Of a DNA stretch of 6,173 nucleotides, positions 1 through 6,068 are shown one piece after another. The translations under genes and the position numbers were made by a program. The DNA comes from DATGKR01 sp035294565. GTDB taxonomy: Bacteria > Actinomycetota > Acidimicrobiia > Acidimicrobiales > Palsa-688. The DNA lies in contig DATGKR010000024.1 of the NCBI GenBank assembly GCA_035294565.1, positions 1-6,173 of the forward strand, written 5' to 3'. A model generated the notes under the pieces. That model did not search any database. It had not been told where the DNA came from and saw only the letters and a program-made list of their open reading frames with translations. Within the stretch, counting starts at the first letter, position 1. Each line of letters starts with the position of its first letter.

Positions 1-1
1 G

Positions 2-1396
2 GGCCACCTGGCGATCCTCATGGATAACGACCCCGCCTTCCTCGAGGTCGCCTGGGCGGCGCAACGCTCGGGCCTCTACTACACGGCGATCAACAGCCAC
101 CTCCTCGCCGGCGAGGTCCAGTACATCCTCGACGACTGCGGCGCCACCGCCCTGGTCACCTCCGAGACCCTGGCCGGCGTGGTCGCCGGCCTCGACCTCG
201 CCCGCGTCCCGGTCCGCATATCGGCGGCGGGGAAAGTGGACGGCTTCGAGGCCTGCCGCGACGTGATCTCCGCCTGCGAGCCCCGCCCACTCGACGAGGA
301 CGTCGAGGGGAGGGAGATGCTCTACTCGTCGGGCACTACGGGACGCCCCAAGGGGGTGCGCAAGGCGCTGCCGCTCACCGCGATGGGCGACCCCACCGCC
401 GCGCCGGTGCAGATAGCCATTGGCATCGCCGCCGTCGGTGGGGGTCCCGGCGCGGTGTACCTCTCCCCCGCGCCGCTCTACCACGCCGCGCCGCTCGTCT
501 ACTGCATGTCCATGCAGCGGCTCGGCGCCACCGTGGTGTTGATGGACCGCTTCGAAGCGGCCCTGTGCCTGCAGACCATCGAGCGCTACCGGGTCACCCA
601 CGCCCAGCTCGTCCCGACCATGTTTGTCCGGATGCTGAGGCTCCCAGAAGAGGTCCGGAACAAACACGACCTGTCCAGTCTCCGCTACGTCGTGCACGCA
701 GCCGCCCCGTGCCCGGTGCCGGTGAAGAGGCAGATGATCGATTGGTGGGGGCCGATCATCGACGAGTACTACTCGGGCACCGAGGACGTCGGCGGCACCT
801 ACATCACCGCCGCCGAATGGCTCGCCCACCCCGGCTCGGTCGGCCGGCCGCGCAACGAGTGCCACATCGTCGGCCCCGACGGCGAGGAGCTGCCGCCCGG
901 GCAGGCCGGCGTCGTCTACTTCGCCGGCGGCCGCGGCTCGGAGTACCACAACGACCCGGCCAAGACGGCTTCGACCACCGACGAGCGGGGTTGGCGCACC
1001 CTGGGCGACATCGGCTACCTCGACGACGACGGCTACCTGTACCTCACCGACCGCCAGGCGCACATGATCATCTCCGGCGGGGTCAACATCTACCCCCAGG
1101 AGGCGGAGAACGTCCTCTCCTCCCACCCCGCCGTCGCCGACGTGGCGGTGATCGGCGTCCCCGACGAGGAGATGGGCGAGGCGGTCAAGGCCGTCGTCGA
1201 GCCGGTCGACCCGGCCGCCGCCGGCCCTGGACTGGAGCGGGAGCTGCTCGACTTCTGCCGGGGGGAGCTGGCCGCCTACAAGTGCCCGCGCACCGTCGAC
1301 TTCGTCGACGCGCTGCCGCGAGACCCCAACGGGAAGCTGTACAAGGGCCGCCTGCGCGACCGCTACTGGGAGGGCCACGAGTCGAGGGTCATCTGA
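2..1396 (+). CDS. Acyl-CoA synthetase (AMP-forming, FadD-like), 5' end outside the window
   Basis: Cytoplasmic adenylate-forming enzyme that activates a carboxylic acid with ATP to an acyl-AMP and then an acyl-CoA thioester. The frame is open to the left edge and the residues before the Met at base 20 (GHLAIL) fit the family, so that Met is internal and the true start lies outside. Counting from it, the ANL-family core motifs run in order: the P-loop YSSGTTGRPKG at 102-112, the EYYSGTE motif at 249-255 (Thr254, Glu255), the TLGD motif at 327-330 whose Asp binds the ribose, the hinge region from DR at 344-345, SGGVNIYP at 352-359, and the C-terminal PNGKLYKGRLR with the likely catalytic Lys439. 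The ending is normal for the family, so only the N-terminus is missing. Spacing to the downstream permease is 81 bases on the same strand. Chain length and substrate cannot be told. A fatty-acid or steroid side-chain ligase is likely; a non-acyl ANL ligase is less likely. Confidence 0.93.
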   Translation, partial: GHLAILMDNDPAFLEVAWAAQRSGLYYTAINSHLLAGEVQYILDDCGATALVTSETLAGVVAGLDLARVPVRISAAGKVDGFEACRDVISACEPRPLDEDVEGREMLYSSGTTGRPKGVRKALPLTAMGDPTAAPVQIAIGIAAVGGGPGAVYLSPAPLYHAAPLVYCMSMQRLGATVVLMDRFEAALCLQTIERYRVTHAQLVPTMFVRMLRLPEEVRNKHDLSSLRYVVHAAAPCPVPVKRQMIDWWGPIIDEYYSGTEDVGGTYITAAEWLAHPGSVGRPRNECHIVGPDGEELPPGQAGVVYFAGGRGSEYHNDPAKTASTTDERGWRTLGDIGYLDDDGYLYLTDRQAHMIISGGVNIYPQEAENVLSSHPAVADVAVIGVPDEEMGEAVKAVVEPVDPAAAGPGLERELLDFCRGELAAYKCPRTVDFVDALPRDPNGKLYKGRLRDRYWEGHESRVI

Positions 1397-1401
1397 AACC
1401 C

Positions 1402-1431
1402 TTGTGCAAGCCGGCGAAACAGGCGTAATTT
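1402..1431 (+). promoter_or_regulatory. Possible weak promoter ahead of the permease gene
   Basis: The 81-base gap holds an AT-rich patch that is unusual for this GC-rich window. A TTGTGC box at 1402-1407 and a TAATTT box at 1426-1431 are separated by 18 bases, which suits a housekeeping-sigma promoter, but each box matches the consensus at only about half of its positions. If real, the permease can be transcribed separately from the upstream acyl-CoA synthetase. Simple read-through from upstream is the alternative. Confidence 0.25.
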
Positions 1432-1462
1432 ATTCGGTTGAACGCTGACACAACTGCCACAC

Positions 1463-1471
1463 GGAGGGGGA
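1463..1471 (+). promoter_or_regulatory. Strong ribosome binding site of the permease gene
   Basis: The purine run GGAGGGGGA ends six bases before the ATG at 1478. It is the clearest Shine-Dalgarno sequence in the window and fixes the permease start. The minus-strand genes have no comparably good site. Confidence 0.75.
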
Positions 1472-1477
1472 GACCCA

Positions 1478-3364
1478 ATGGCCGTTGATGTTGCCGGTAC
1501 GACGCTCCCGTCGGGGAGGTTCGAGGAGTCGGACCGTCACCTGCGCAAGACGATGGGGTTCAACTCCATCCTTTTCATGTCCATGGGGGCGATCATCGGC
1601 TCGGGCTGGCTGCTCGGCGCCCTGGCCGCGGCGGCCGTCGCCGGGCCGGCGTCGATCCTGTCCTGGGCGATCGGAGGGGTGTTCATCGCGCTGATCGCCT
1701 TCTCCTACGCCGAGCTGTCAGGGATGCTGCCGAGGACCGGTGGGATCGTCAGGTACCCGCAGCTGTCGCACGGCTCCTACACCGGATGGGTGATCGGCTG
1801 GACCTACTGGCTGACCGCAGTGTCGGTGCCGGCGATCGAGGCCGAGGCGGTGGTCACCTACGTCGCCAACACCTTCCCGAGCACCCACTTCACCAAAACC
1901 TCCCACGGGGTCGTGGTGCTCACCGGCAACGGCATCGGCTTCGCCGTGGGCCTGATGCTTCTCTTCTTCGCCCTCAACTTCATGGGTATCCGCCTGCTCG
2001 GCGAGTGGAACCGCTGGTTCACCTGGTGGAAGATCCTGATACCGACCGCCACTTTCTGCATGCTGTTCGTCGCCTTCGACAGCACCAACTTCACCAGCTA
2101 CAAGGGCGGCTTCTTCGCGACCGGCACCGGCAACATCTTCGTCGCCATGTCGACCAGCGGGGTGATCTTCGCCTACCTCGGCTTCCGCCAGGCCCTCGAG
2201 TACGCCGGGGAGAGCCGCAGGCCCCAGCGCGACGTTCCGCTGGCCACCATCGTCTCGGTCATCATCGGCACGCTCATCTACACCGCCCTCGCCGTCGGGT
2301 TCATCGGGGCGATGAACTGGCACGCTGCAGGCATCCACCCCGGGGACTGGTCGGCGCTGACGAGCAGCCATTGGGCGTCGAGGCCGCTCTACGACGCGCT
2401 GCGCGCGGCGGGCATCGGGGCGCTCGTCTCGTTCTCCCCCCTGCTGCTGTACGACGCCGGCATCTCCCCCTCTGGGACCGGGTGGATCTACATGGGCACC
2501 AGCGTGCGGGCCAACTACGGCCTGAGCGTCCACGGCTTCGGCCCCAAGGCCCTCCAGTGGTACAACCGGTGGGGCATCCCGTGGGTGTCTTTGATCGTCT
2601 CGTTCGTCATCGGCTGCCTGTTCTTCATCCCCGAGCCGAGCTGGTACCAGCTGGTCAGCTTCATAACCGGGACCACCGCCCTCACCTACATAATGGGCGG
2701 CCTGGGCGTGCCGGTGTTCCGCAAGTACGCCCCGTCGCTGCAGCGCCCCTATCGGCTCGGCGGCTCGGAGGTCATGGCACCGGTGGGGTTCCTGGCCGCG
2801 GCGATCCTCGTCTTCTGGTCGACGTTCACCACGCTCGCCAACATCTACGCCGCCGTTTTCGTCGGCCTGCCGCTGTTCGCCTGGTGGTACGTGGTGCGCA
2901 AGGGGTGGGCGGACGCGGCCAAGGCGTACACCCTCGGCGTCGTCTTCCTCCTCGCCTGGGGCTACATCAACTTCGAGGGGGGCTGGGTGATGCGGGTCAC
3001 CCCGCCGGCGTCGTACGGCTGGAGCTTCGGGCTCTACGACGGGGCCATGTCGGCCGCCGTGTTGTTCTTCTGCGTGGCGCTGTGGTGGATCAGCAACCCC
3101 GAGGGGCGCAGGCACATCGTCCGCTCGGCCTGGCTGTTCTGGCTGCTCCTGGCCACGTTCCCCGTCGAGTACTACACCAAGGACGTCGGGGGCGCCGCCA
3201 GCCCGCCGCTCGCCTTCCAGTGGGGGACGCTGATCTTCGTGGGCATCGCCCTCGTCGCCTACTTCTGGGGGGTTGCCAGCGGGTTCCTCACCGACGAGCT
3301 GAAGGAGATCGTCGAGGGCACCGGCTCGGCGGCCAGCGCCCCGGTGGCCGAGCCGGTCGCCTGA
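1478..3364 (+). CDS. APC-superfamily amino acid/polyamine-type permease
   Basis: Integral inner-membrane secondary transporter, probably moving an amino acid, polyamine or related amine by proton or sodium coupling, or by exchange. The 628-residue product starts at an ATG with a strong ribosome binding site. After a short soluble N-terminus, the first membrane helix (about 29-53) carries the glycine-rich unwound motif IIGSGW at 39-44, which contacts substrate in APC proteins. Helix two ends in FSYAEL, followed by the loop MLPRTGG at 83-89, both family hallmarks. Helix six and the following loop carry FAYLGFRQALEYAGE at 231-245 and RRPQRDVPLA, matching the conserved 'E-x-x-NPxRdiP' region. I count roughly 14-16 hydrophobic segments, more than the canonical 12. 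The extra ones lie between about 484 and 600, before a hydrophilic Ala/Pro/Glu tail. It lies downstream of an acyl-CoA synthetase and converges with the ferredoxin-like gene 85 bases away. Substrate is unknown; the family call is firm. Confidence 0.92.
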   Translation: MAVDVAGTTLPSGRFEESDRHLRKTMGFNSILFMSMGAIIGSGWLLGALAAAAVAGPASILSWAIGGVFIALIAFSYAELSGMLPRTGGIVRYPQLSHGSYTGWVIGWTYWLTAVSVPAIEAEAVVTYVANTFPSTHFTKTSHGVVVLTGNGIGFAVGLMLLFFALNFMGIRLLGEWNRWFTWWKILIPTATFCMLFVAFDSTNFTSYKGGFFATGTGNIFVAMSTSGVIFAYLGFRQALEYAGESRRPQRDVPLATIVSVIIGTLIYTALAVGFIGAMNWHAAGIHPGDWSALTSSHWASRPLYDALRAAGIGALVSFSPLLLYDAGISPSGTGWIYMGTSVRANYGLSVHGFGPKALQWYNRWGIPWVSLIVSFVIGCLFFIPEPSWYQLVSFITGTTALTYIMGGLGVPVFRKYAPSLQRPYRLGGSEVMAPVGFLAAAILVFWSTFTTLANIYAAVFVGLPLFAWWYVVRKGWADAAKAYTLGVVFLLAWGYINFEGGWVMRVTPPASYGWSFGLYDGAMSAAVLFFCVALWWISNPEGRRHIVRSAWLFWLLLATFPVEYYTKDVGGAASPPLAFQWGTLIFVGIALVAYFWGVASGFLTDELKEIVEGTGSAASAPVAEPVA

Positions 3365-3390
3365 GCGGCGGAACTGCGAGCCTGGCGGAT

Positions 3391-3467
3391 CACGTCACGG
3401 CGCGTAAGCCCGGGGCGGTTTACGCCACGGCGCGCAAGCCCGGGGCGGTTCACGCCACGGCGCGCAG
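3391..3467. repeat. 30-bp tandem repeat (about 2.6 copies) between convergent genes
   Basis: Units lie at 3391-3420, 3421-3450 and a partial third at 3451-3467. The first two differ at only a few positions and share the core AAGCCCGGGGCGGTT. The partial third unit contains the last codons and stop of the minus-strand ferredoxin-like gene, so the array looks like copies of that gene's end placed downstream. Each copy holds a stop in the same frame (bases 3450-3452, 3420-3422 and 3390-3392). Arms GCGTAA (3402-3407) and TTACGC (3420-3425) could form a small hairpin with a 12-base loop. No T-run follows, so a terminator role for either convergent gene is only possible. Confidence 0.9.
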
Positions 3468-4421
3468 GTCGGAGACGGCCAGCTCGGTCTCGGACTTCTT
3501 CGCCTCCGACAGGGGTTTCATGCAGTCCGGCACCGGCATCGTCCGGCCGGGCCGCACCACCGCCTCCCAGCGGTCGGCCCCCGCCTCCAGCCGGGTGACC
3601 AGGCCGCCGTCGGCGGTCCTCTCCCCCGTCACCATGCCCGTGCGGGGCCGGTCGAGCAGCTCCCAGCCGACGCTTCTGAGGACCTCCCGCTCGACGGCCT
3701 GCACCTCGGGGCTGGGCAGGCCGGCGCAGCCCCGGTAGCGGTCCGCCACTTCGGCGAAGGGGACCGACCGGTCGAGGACATTGGCGACCAGCTCGGCGTC
3801 GGCGTAGGCCCACGCCGTTCCCTGAGGCAGGACGAGGAACGTGGGTGCGAAGCGGTGGCCGCCGGTGTGGCTGGTGCGCCACAGGTTGACGCCGTCGCGG
3901 TCCCAGCCCGCCGCCAGGCGGAGGGCCAGCTCGGTGCCCCGCGAGCCGCAGCACACGTCGCGCCGGCCGTGGGTGCAGACGAGCAGGTCCACGCCGGCGC
4001 CGTCGCCGAGGGCGGGGCCCGGGCCGTCGCGGTCGCCGAGGGCGGTGCCCGGGTCGTCGCGGTCGCCGAGGACGAGGTCCGGGTCGTCGCTGTCGTCGAG
4101 GAAATGCTCCACCGCCTCTTCGCCCTTGGACTCGTAGCGGCGGTAGGAGGAGAAGGTCGGCCCGGGGTTGTGGTAGAGGATCACCCGCTGGCCGCCCGGC
4201 TCAGAGGGCACGAGGGCCTGCAGGCGGACCGACCGCTCGGCCGCTGCTCGGGCGACGCCGGCAAGGACCGGCATCTCGGCCACGTCGCGAGGCCACGGCA
4301 GCGGCGACTCGACGAGGAGGAAGCCGCGGTAGCAGCCGATGGTCGAGATCGGCGACAGGTGAACCTCGCGGGCCCAGACACTGCAGCGGACGCCCTTATC
4401 GTTGTCACCGTCGGATGCCAT
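3450..4421 (-). CDS. Sucrase/ferredoxin-like protein (thioredoxin-fold [2Fe-2S] protein)
   Basis: Probable soluble electron-transfer protein of the Suc_Fer-like family (PF06999), related to yeast Apd1 and Aim32. Those proteins bind a [2Fe-2S] cluster with two cysteines and two histidines. The 323-residue product has the family start RCSVWARE at 12-19, then YRGFLLVE at 31-38. The C-terminal ferredoxin half carries CTHGRRDVCC at 149-158 (C149, C157, C158) and HTGGHRFAPT at 185-194 (H185, H189), the expected ligand motifs, followed by FLVLPQG. The start at 4421 leaves 12 residues before the conserved Cys-Ser, a normal length, though no clear ribosome binding site precedes it; it sits 27 bases after the phosphotransferase stop, so translational coupling is plausible. 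An oddity is a ten-residue repeat at 112-141 just before the cluster domain. The cellular partner is unknown. The old 'sucrase' name should not be read as a sugar-cleaving function. Confidence 0.9.
   Translation of the reverse strand: MASDGDNDKGVRCSVWAREVHLSPISTIGCYRGFLLVESPLPWPRDVAEMPVLAGVARAAAERSVRLQALVPSEPGGQRVILYHNPGPTFSSYRRYESKGEEAVEHFLDDSDDPDLVLGDRDDPGTALGDRDGPGPALGDGAGVDLLVCTHGRRDVCCGSRGTELALRLAAGWDRDGVNLWRTSHTGGHRFAPTFLVLPQGTAWAYADAELVANVLDRSVPFAEVADRYRGCAGLPSPEVQAVEREVLRSVGWELLDRPRTGMVTGERTADGGLVTRLEAGADRWEAVVRPGRTMPVPDCMKPLSEAKKSETELAVSDLRAVA
4001..4100 (-). repeat. 30-bp in-frame tandem repeat (3.3 copies) inside the ferredoxin-like gene
   Basis: Three 30-base units (4001-4030, 4031-4060, 4061-4090) and a ten-base partial copy are visible. 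Each unit has the pattern GGTCGCCGAGG followed by CCGGGTCGTCGC. In the protein they give three ten-residue repeats, DDPDLVLGDR, DDPGTALGDR and DGPGPALGDG (residues 112-141). The segment is acidic, Gly/Pro-rich and probably disordered. It lies between the N-terminal half and the CTHGRRDVCC cluster motif, so it looks like an expanded linker. The period is a multiple of three, so copy changes keep the frame. Confidence 0.92.
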
Positions 4422-4448
4422 CTGGCGGACAGGCTAGCGCCGGGCCGG

Positions 4449-5537
4449 CTAGGCGCGACCGAGGAACTCCAAGGCGTCGAGGTCGCAGACCTGGGCGGCC
4501 GCCCCGTTGACCATCGCCATGAACATGGCGTCGCCCCGCTCTGTTCGCTGCACCACCATCGAGGCGAAGACGCCCATGAAGAACCCGTTGAAGCTGTAGC
4601 GGCGGTAGTCCTCCCAGCAGCGGTCGAGGCTGTAACCCTCGACGCCGTACTCACCCAGGGCGGCGTGGTAGGCGCCGACCAGCTCGGCCTCGCAGCTGCG
4701 GCGCTCTTCGGGGGGCATCGCCGCGCTCATGAAGTACGACACGTCCGAGGTGCCGACGCCGAGGCGGACGGTCTGCCAGTCGACAACCGACAGCGGCCGG
4801 GGATGGCCGGGGGGCCCGAAGAGCATGTTGTCGAGGCGGAAGTCGGCGTGGCAGACGCTCAACGCCGGCGGGTCCTCCTCCGCCCAGCCGGCACCGGAGG
4901 AAGCCATCCGCTCGCCGACTTCGAGCGACTGGGCGCTGAGCGCCGGGCGGTAGCGGTCGCAGAAGCCGGGCCAGAACATGGCGAACGCGCCGATCAGGGC
5001 CGGGTCGCCCGCCTGCTTGTCGGCGAGCCAGGGCACGTCGAGCAGCGCCGGGTCGCCCCAGCGGGGGCCGTGCAGACGGGCGGCCTCCACCACGGCCAGC
5101 CTGGCCTGCTCGACGCCGCAGCCAGACAGCTGGTCGCCCGGCTCCGCGGGGGCCAGGTCCTCGAGGACGAGCACCACGTTGGGAGTCCCCGGCTCGACGG
5201 CGGCGAAGTGGCAGTGAGGCCGCGAAACGTCGACGGTAGGGGCGATGTCCCGGTAGAAGGCGACCTCGGTCTCGTAGGTGAGGGTTTGGACTCCCGCCGC
5301 CCGGCTCGACTCGTCGCGCGAGGCGAACTTGGCGACGACGCTCGGAGGCCCGGCGCCGGCGGGCTCGTAGACCAGGAGGTAGCGGACGTTGCAGCCCACC
5401 TGCCCGGTGCCGATCTGCTCGGCGTCGAGACCGACGACCGCCGCGTCGGCCGGGACGGCGCCGCTGTGGCGCAGGACGTGGGTCATCCAGTCGGCGTCCA
5501 CCTGCTCGGGGTCGGCTATCAGCCGGGGCTCGGTCAC
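4449..5537 (-). CDS. CHK-kinase-like / aminoglycoside phosphotransferase-family protein
   Basis: Predicted soluble ATP-dependent small-molecule kinase with the protein-kinase-like fold of the APH/choline kinase/ecdysteroid-kinase-like (CHK) group. With the GTG start at 5537 it has 362 residues, usual for the family. Motifs in order are VVAK with the ATP-binding Lys70, helix-C glutamate E91 in YETEVAFY, the hinge VLVLEDL at 122-128, the catalytic loop CHADFRLDN (H230, D232, N237), and the metal-binding VVDWQ (D253). All key residues are present, so it should be active. The start is uncertain. GTG 5537 places the first residues (TEPRLIADPEQVD) where homologues usually begin, but has only a weak ribosome binding site. 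ATG 5630 overlaps the upstream stop as ATGA, and a second ATG lies at 5588; both sit in a duplicated segment with low-complexity translation. The 'aminoglycoside' label does not imply resistance: lipid, steroid, choline or sugar substrates are all possible. Confidence 0.88.
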   Translation of the reverse strand: MTEPRLIADPEQVDADWMTHVLRHSGAVPADAAVVGLDAEQIGTGQVGCNVRYLLVYEPAGAGPPSVVAKFASRDESSRAAGVQTLTYETEVAFYRDIAPTVDVSRPHCHFAAVEPGTPNVVLVLEDLAPAEPGDQLSGCGVEQARLAVVEAARLHGPRWGDPALLDVPWLADKQAGDPALIGAFAMFWPGFCDRYRPALSAQSLEVGERMASSGAGWAEEDPPALSVCHADFRLDNMLFGPPGHPRPLSVVDWQTVRLGVGTSDVSYFMSAAMPPEERRSCEAELVGAYHAALGEYGVEGYSLDRCWEDYRRYSFNGFFMGVFASMVVQRTERGDAMFMAMVNGAAAQVCDLDALEFLGRA

Positions 5538-5580
5538 CGCCGTCTTGCTAGCACAGCGACCGCTCGTCGGTGGGGTGCTC

Positions 5581-5643
5581 CGGCTCATCCCGGCAGGCGC
5601 TGGGGTTGGGCCCTTCCGGCTGCGGCTCATCCCGGCAGGCGCT
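5581..5643. repeat. Direct repeat of 21 bases, 42-base period, at the gene junction
   Basis: Identical 21-base copies lie at 5581-5601 and 5623-5643. On the minus strand each reads GCGCCTGCCGGGATGAGCCG and so carries an ATGA. The first copy read by the polymerase (5643-5623) contains the stop TGA of the upstream gene (5629-5627) overlapping an ATG (5630-5628). The second copy supplies another ATG (5588-5586) in the same frame. The duplication therefore copies a stop/start junction and makes two candidate starts for the phosphotransferase. Confidence 0.93.
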
Positions 5644-5965
5644 CCGATCTCGGCACGGGGAAGTAGCGGTGGTGGTGGGCGCCGGTCAGCTCGTAGATGG
5701 CGCTGCCGACCCTCCCGTCGGATGTGCGGACCTTCATCAGGTGCTGGCCGCCGCCGAGCGGGCCGTAGGGCATCGCCCAGGTTCCCTCGCCTTCCACCAC
5801 CAGCCTCTCCCCACCCGCGAGGGTGAGCTCGACCGTTCCGGCCAGGCCGGCGACACCCTCGCCGTCGCGTCCGTAGGACACCGACCTGCCCTCGCCGTCC
5901 ACCCAGACGAGGTCGTGGCGGAAGTCGGTCACCCGCACCGGCTCGCCTGTATCCGCCTCGTCCAT
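5627..5965 (-). CDS. Hypothetical protein, C-terminal part of a DUF7064-like domain (first visible Met)
   Basis: Function unknown. From the first in-frame Met (5965) it gives 112 residues with strong GC-rich third positions. The product looks like alternating beta strands ending in YELTGAHHHRYFPVPR, with LVVEGEGTWAMPYGP and GGGQHLMKVR before it. I recall such segments in actinobacterial proteins annotated near phosphotransferases (DUF7064-type); that assignment is from memory and tentative. The Met at 5965 is probably not the genuine start, because upstream sequence in a different frame encodes what looks like the preceding part of the same domain (see the fragment at 6069-6173). The stop TGA overlaps the ATG at 5630 as ATGA, suggesting translational coupling to the downstream kinase. 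No signal peptide or membrane segment is visible. Confidence 0.6.
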   Translation of the reverse strand: MDEADTGEPVRVTDFRHDLVWVDGEGRSVSYGRDGEGVAGLAGTVELTLAGGERLVVEGEGTWAMPYGPLGGGQHLMKVRTSDGRVGSAIYELTGAHHHRYFPVPRSERLPG

Positions 5966-6068
5966 CTCCCCTGCCGTGTCCGCCTCGCCCGTCTCCCCCG
6001 TCTTGTCCGCCCTGTCCGCCTCGCGCGCCTCGCCCGTCTTGTGTGCGTTGTGCGCCTTGTGCGCCTTG
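5943..6068 (-). repeat. 9-bp degenerate tandem array, about 14 units
   Basis: On the minus strand 14 units of nine bases follow each other without interruption. They start with CAAGGCGCA twice, then variants such as CAAGACGGG, CGAGGCGGA, CAGGGCGGA and GGAGACGGG. In the frame of the downstream part they encode three-residue repeats (KAH, KAH, NAH, KTG, EAR, EAD, RAD and so on), a charged flexible linker. In the frame of the upstream part they encode Gln/Gly/Arg-rich triplets (QGA, QGA, QRT, QDG). The array separates two conserved-looking parts of one domain and covers the probable position of the frame break. Confidence 0.9.

Noticed and set aside
1401..1410. Short inverted repeat CTTG-TG-CAAG just after the acyl-CoA synthetase stop
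   Set aside because: Arms of four bases are too short to support an operator or terminator, and no T-run follows.
1718..3115. Long open frame on the minus strand opposite the permease (465 codons)
   Set aside because: The translation is Arg/Gly/Glu/Pro-rich with no domain pattern, and the plus strand here encodes a clear membrane transporter. Long antisense frames are expected at this GC content.
3391..3467. CRISPR-like array
   Set aside because: The units are directly adjacent with no spacers between them, and there are fewer than three copies, so this is a plain tandem repeat.
1786..3738. Plus-strand open frame of 650 codons overlapping the permease
   Set aside because: His/Arg/Pro-rich shadow of the permease gene in another frame with no recognisable family and no ribosome binding site.
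3855..5666. Long plus-strand open frame (603 codons) opposite the kinase and ferredoxin-like genes
   Set aside because: It is Ala/Val/Gly/Arg-rich low-complexity text without motifs, and the minus strand carries intact catalytic and cluster motifs across the same bases.
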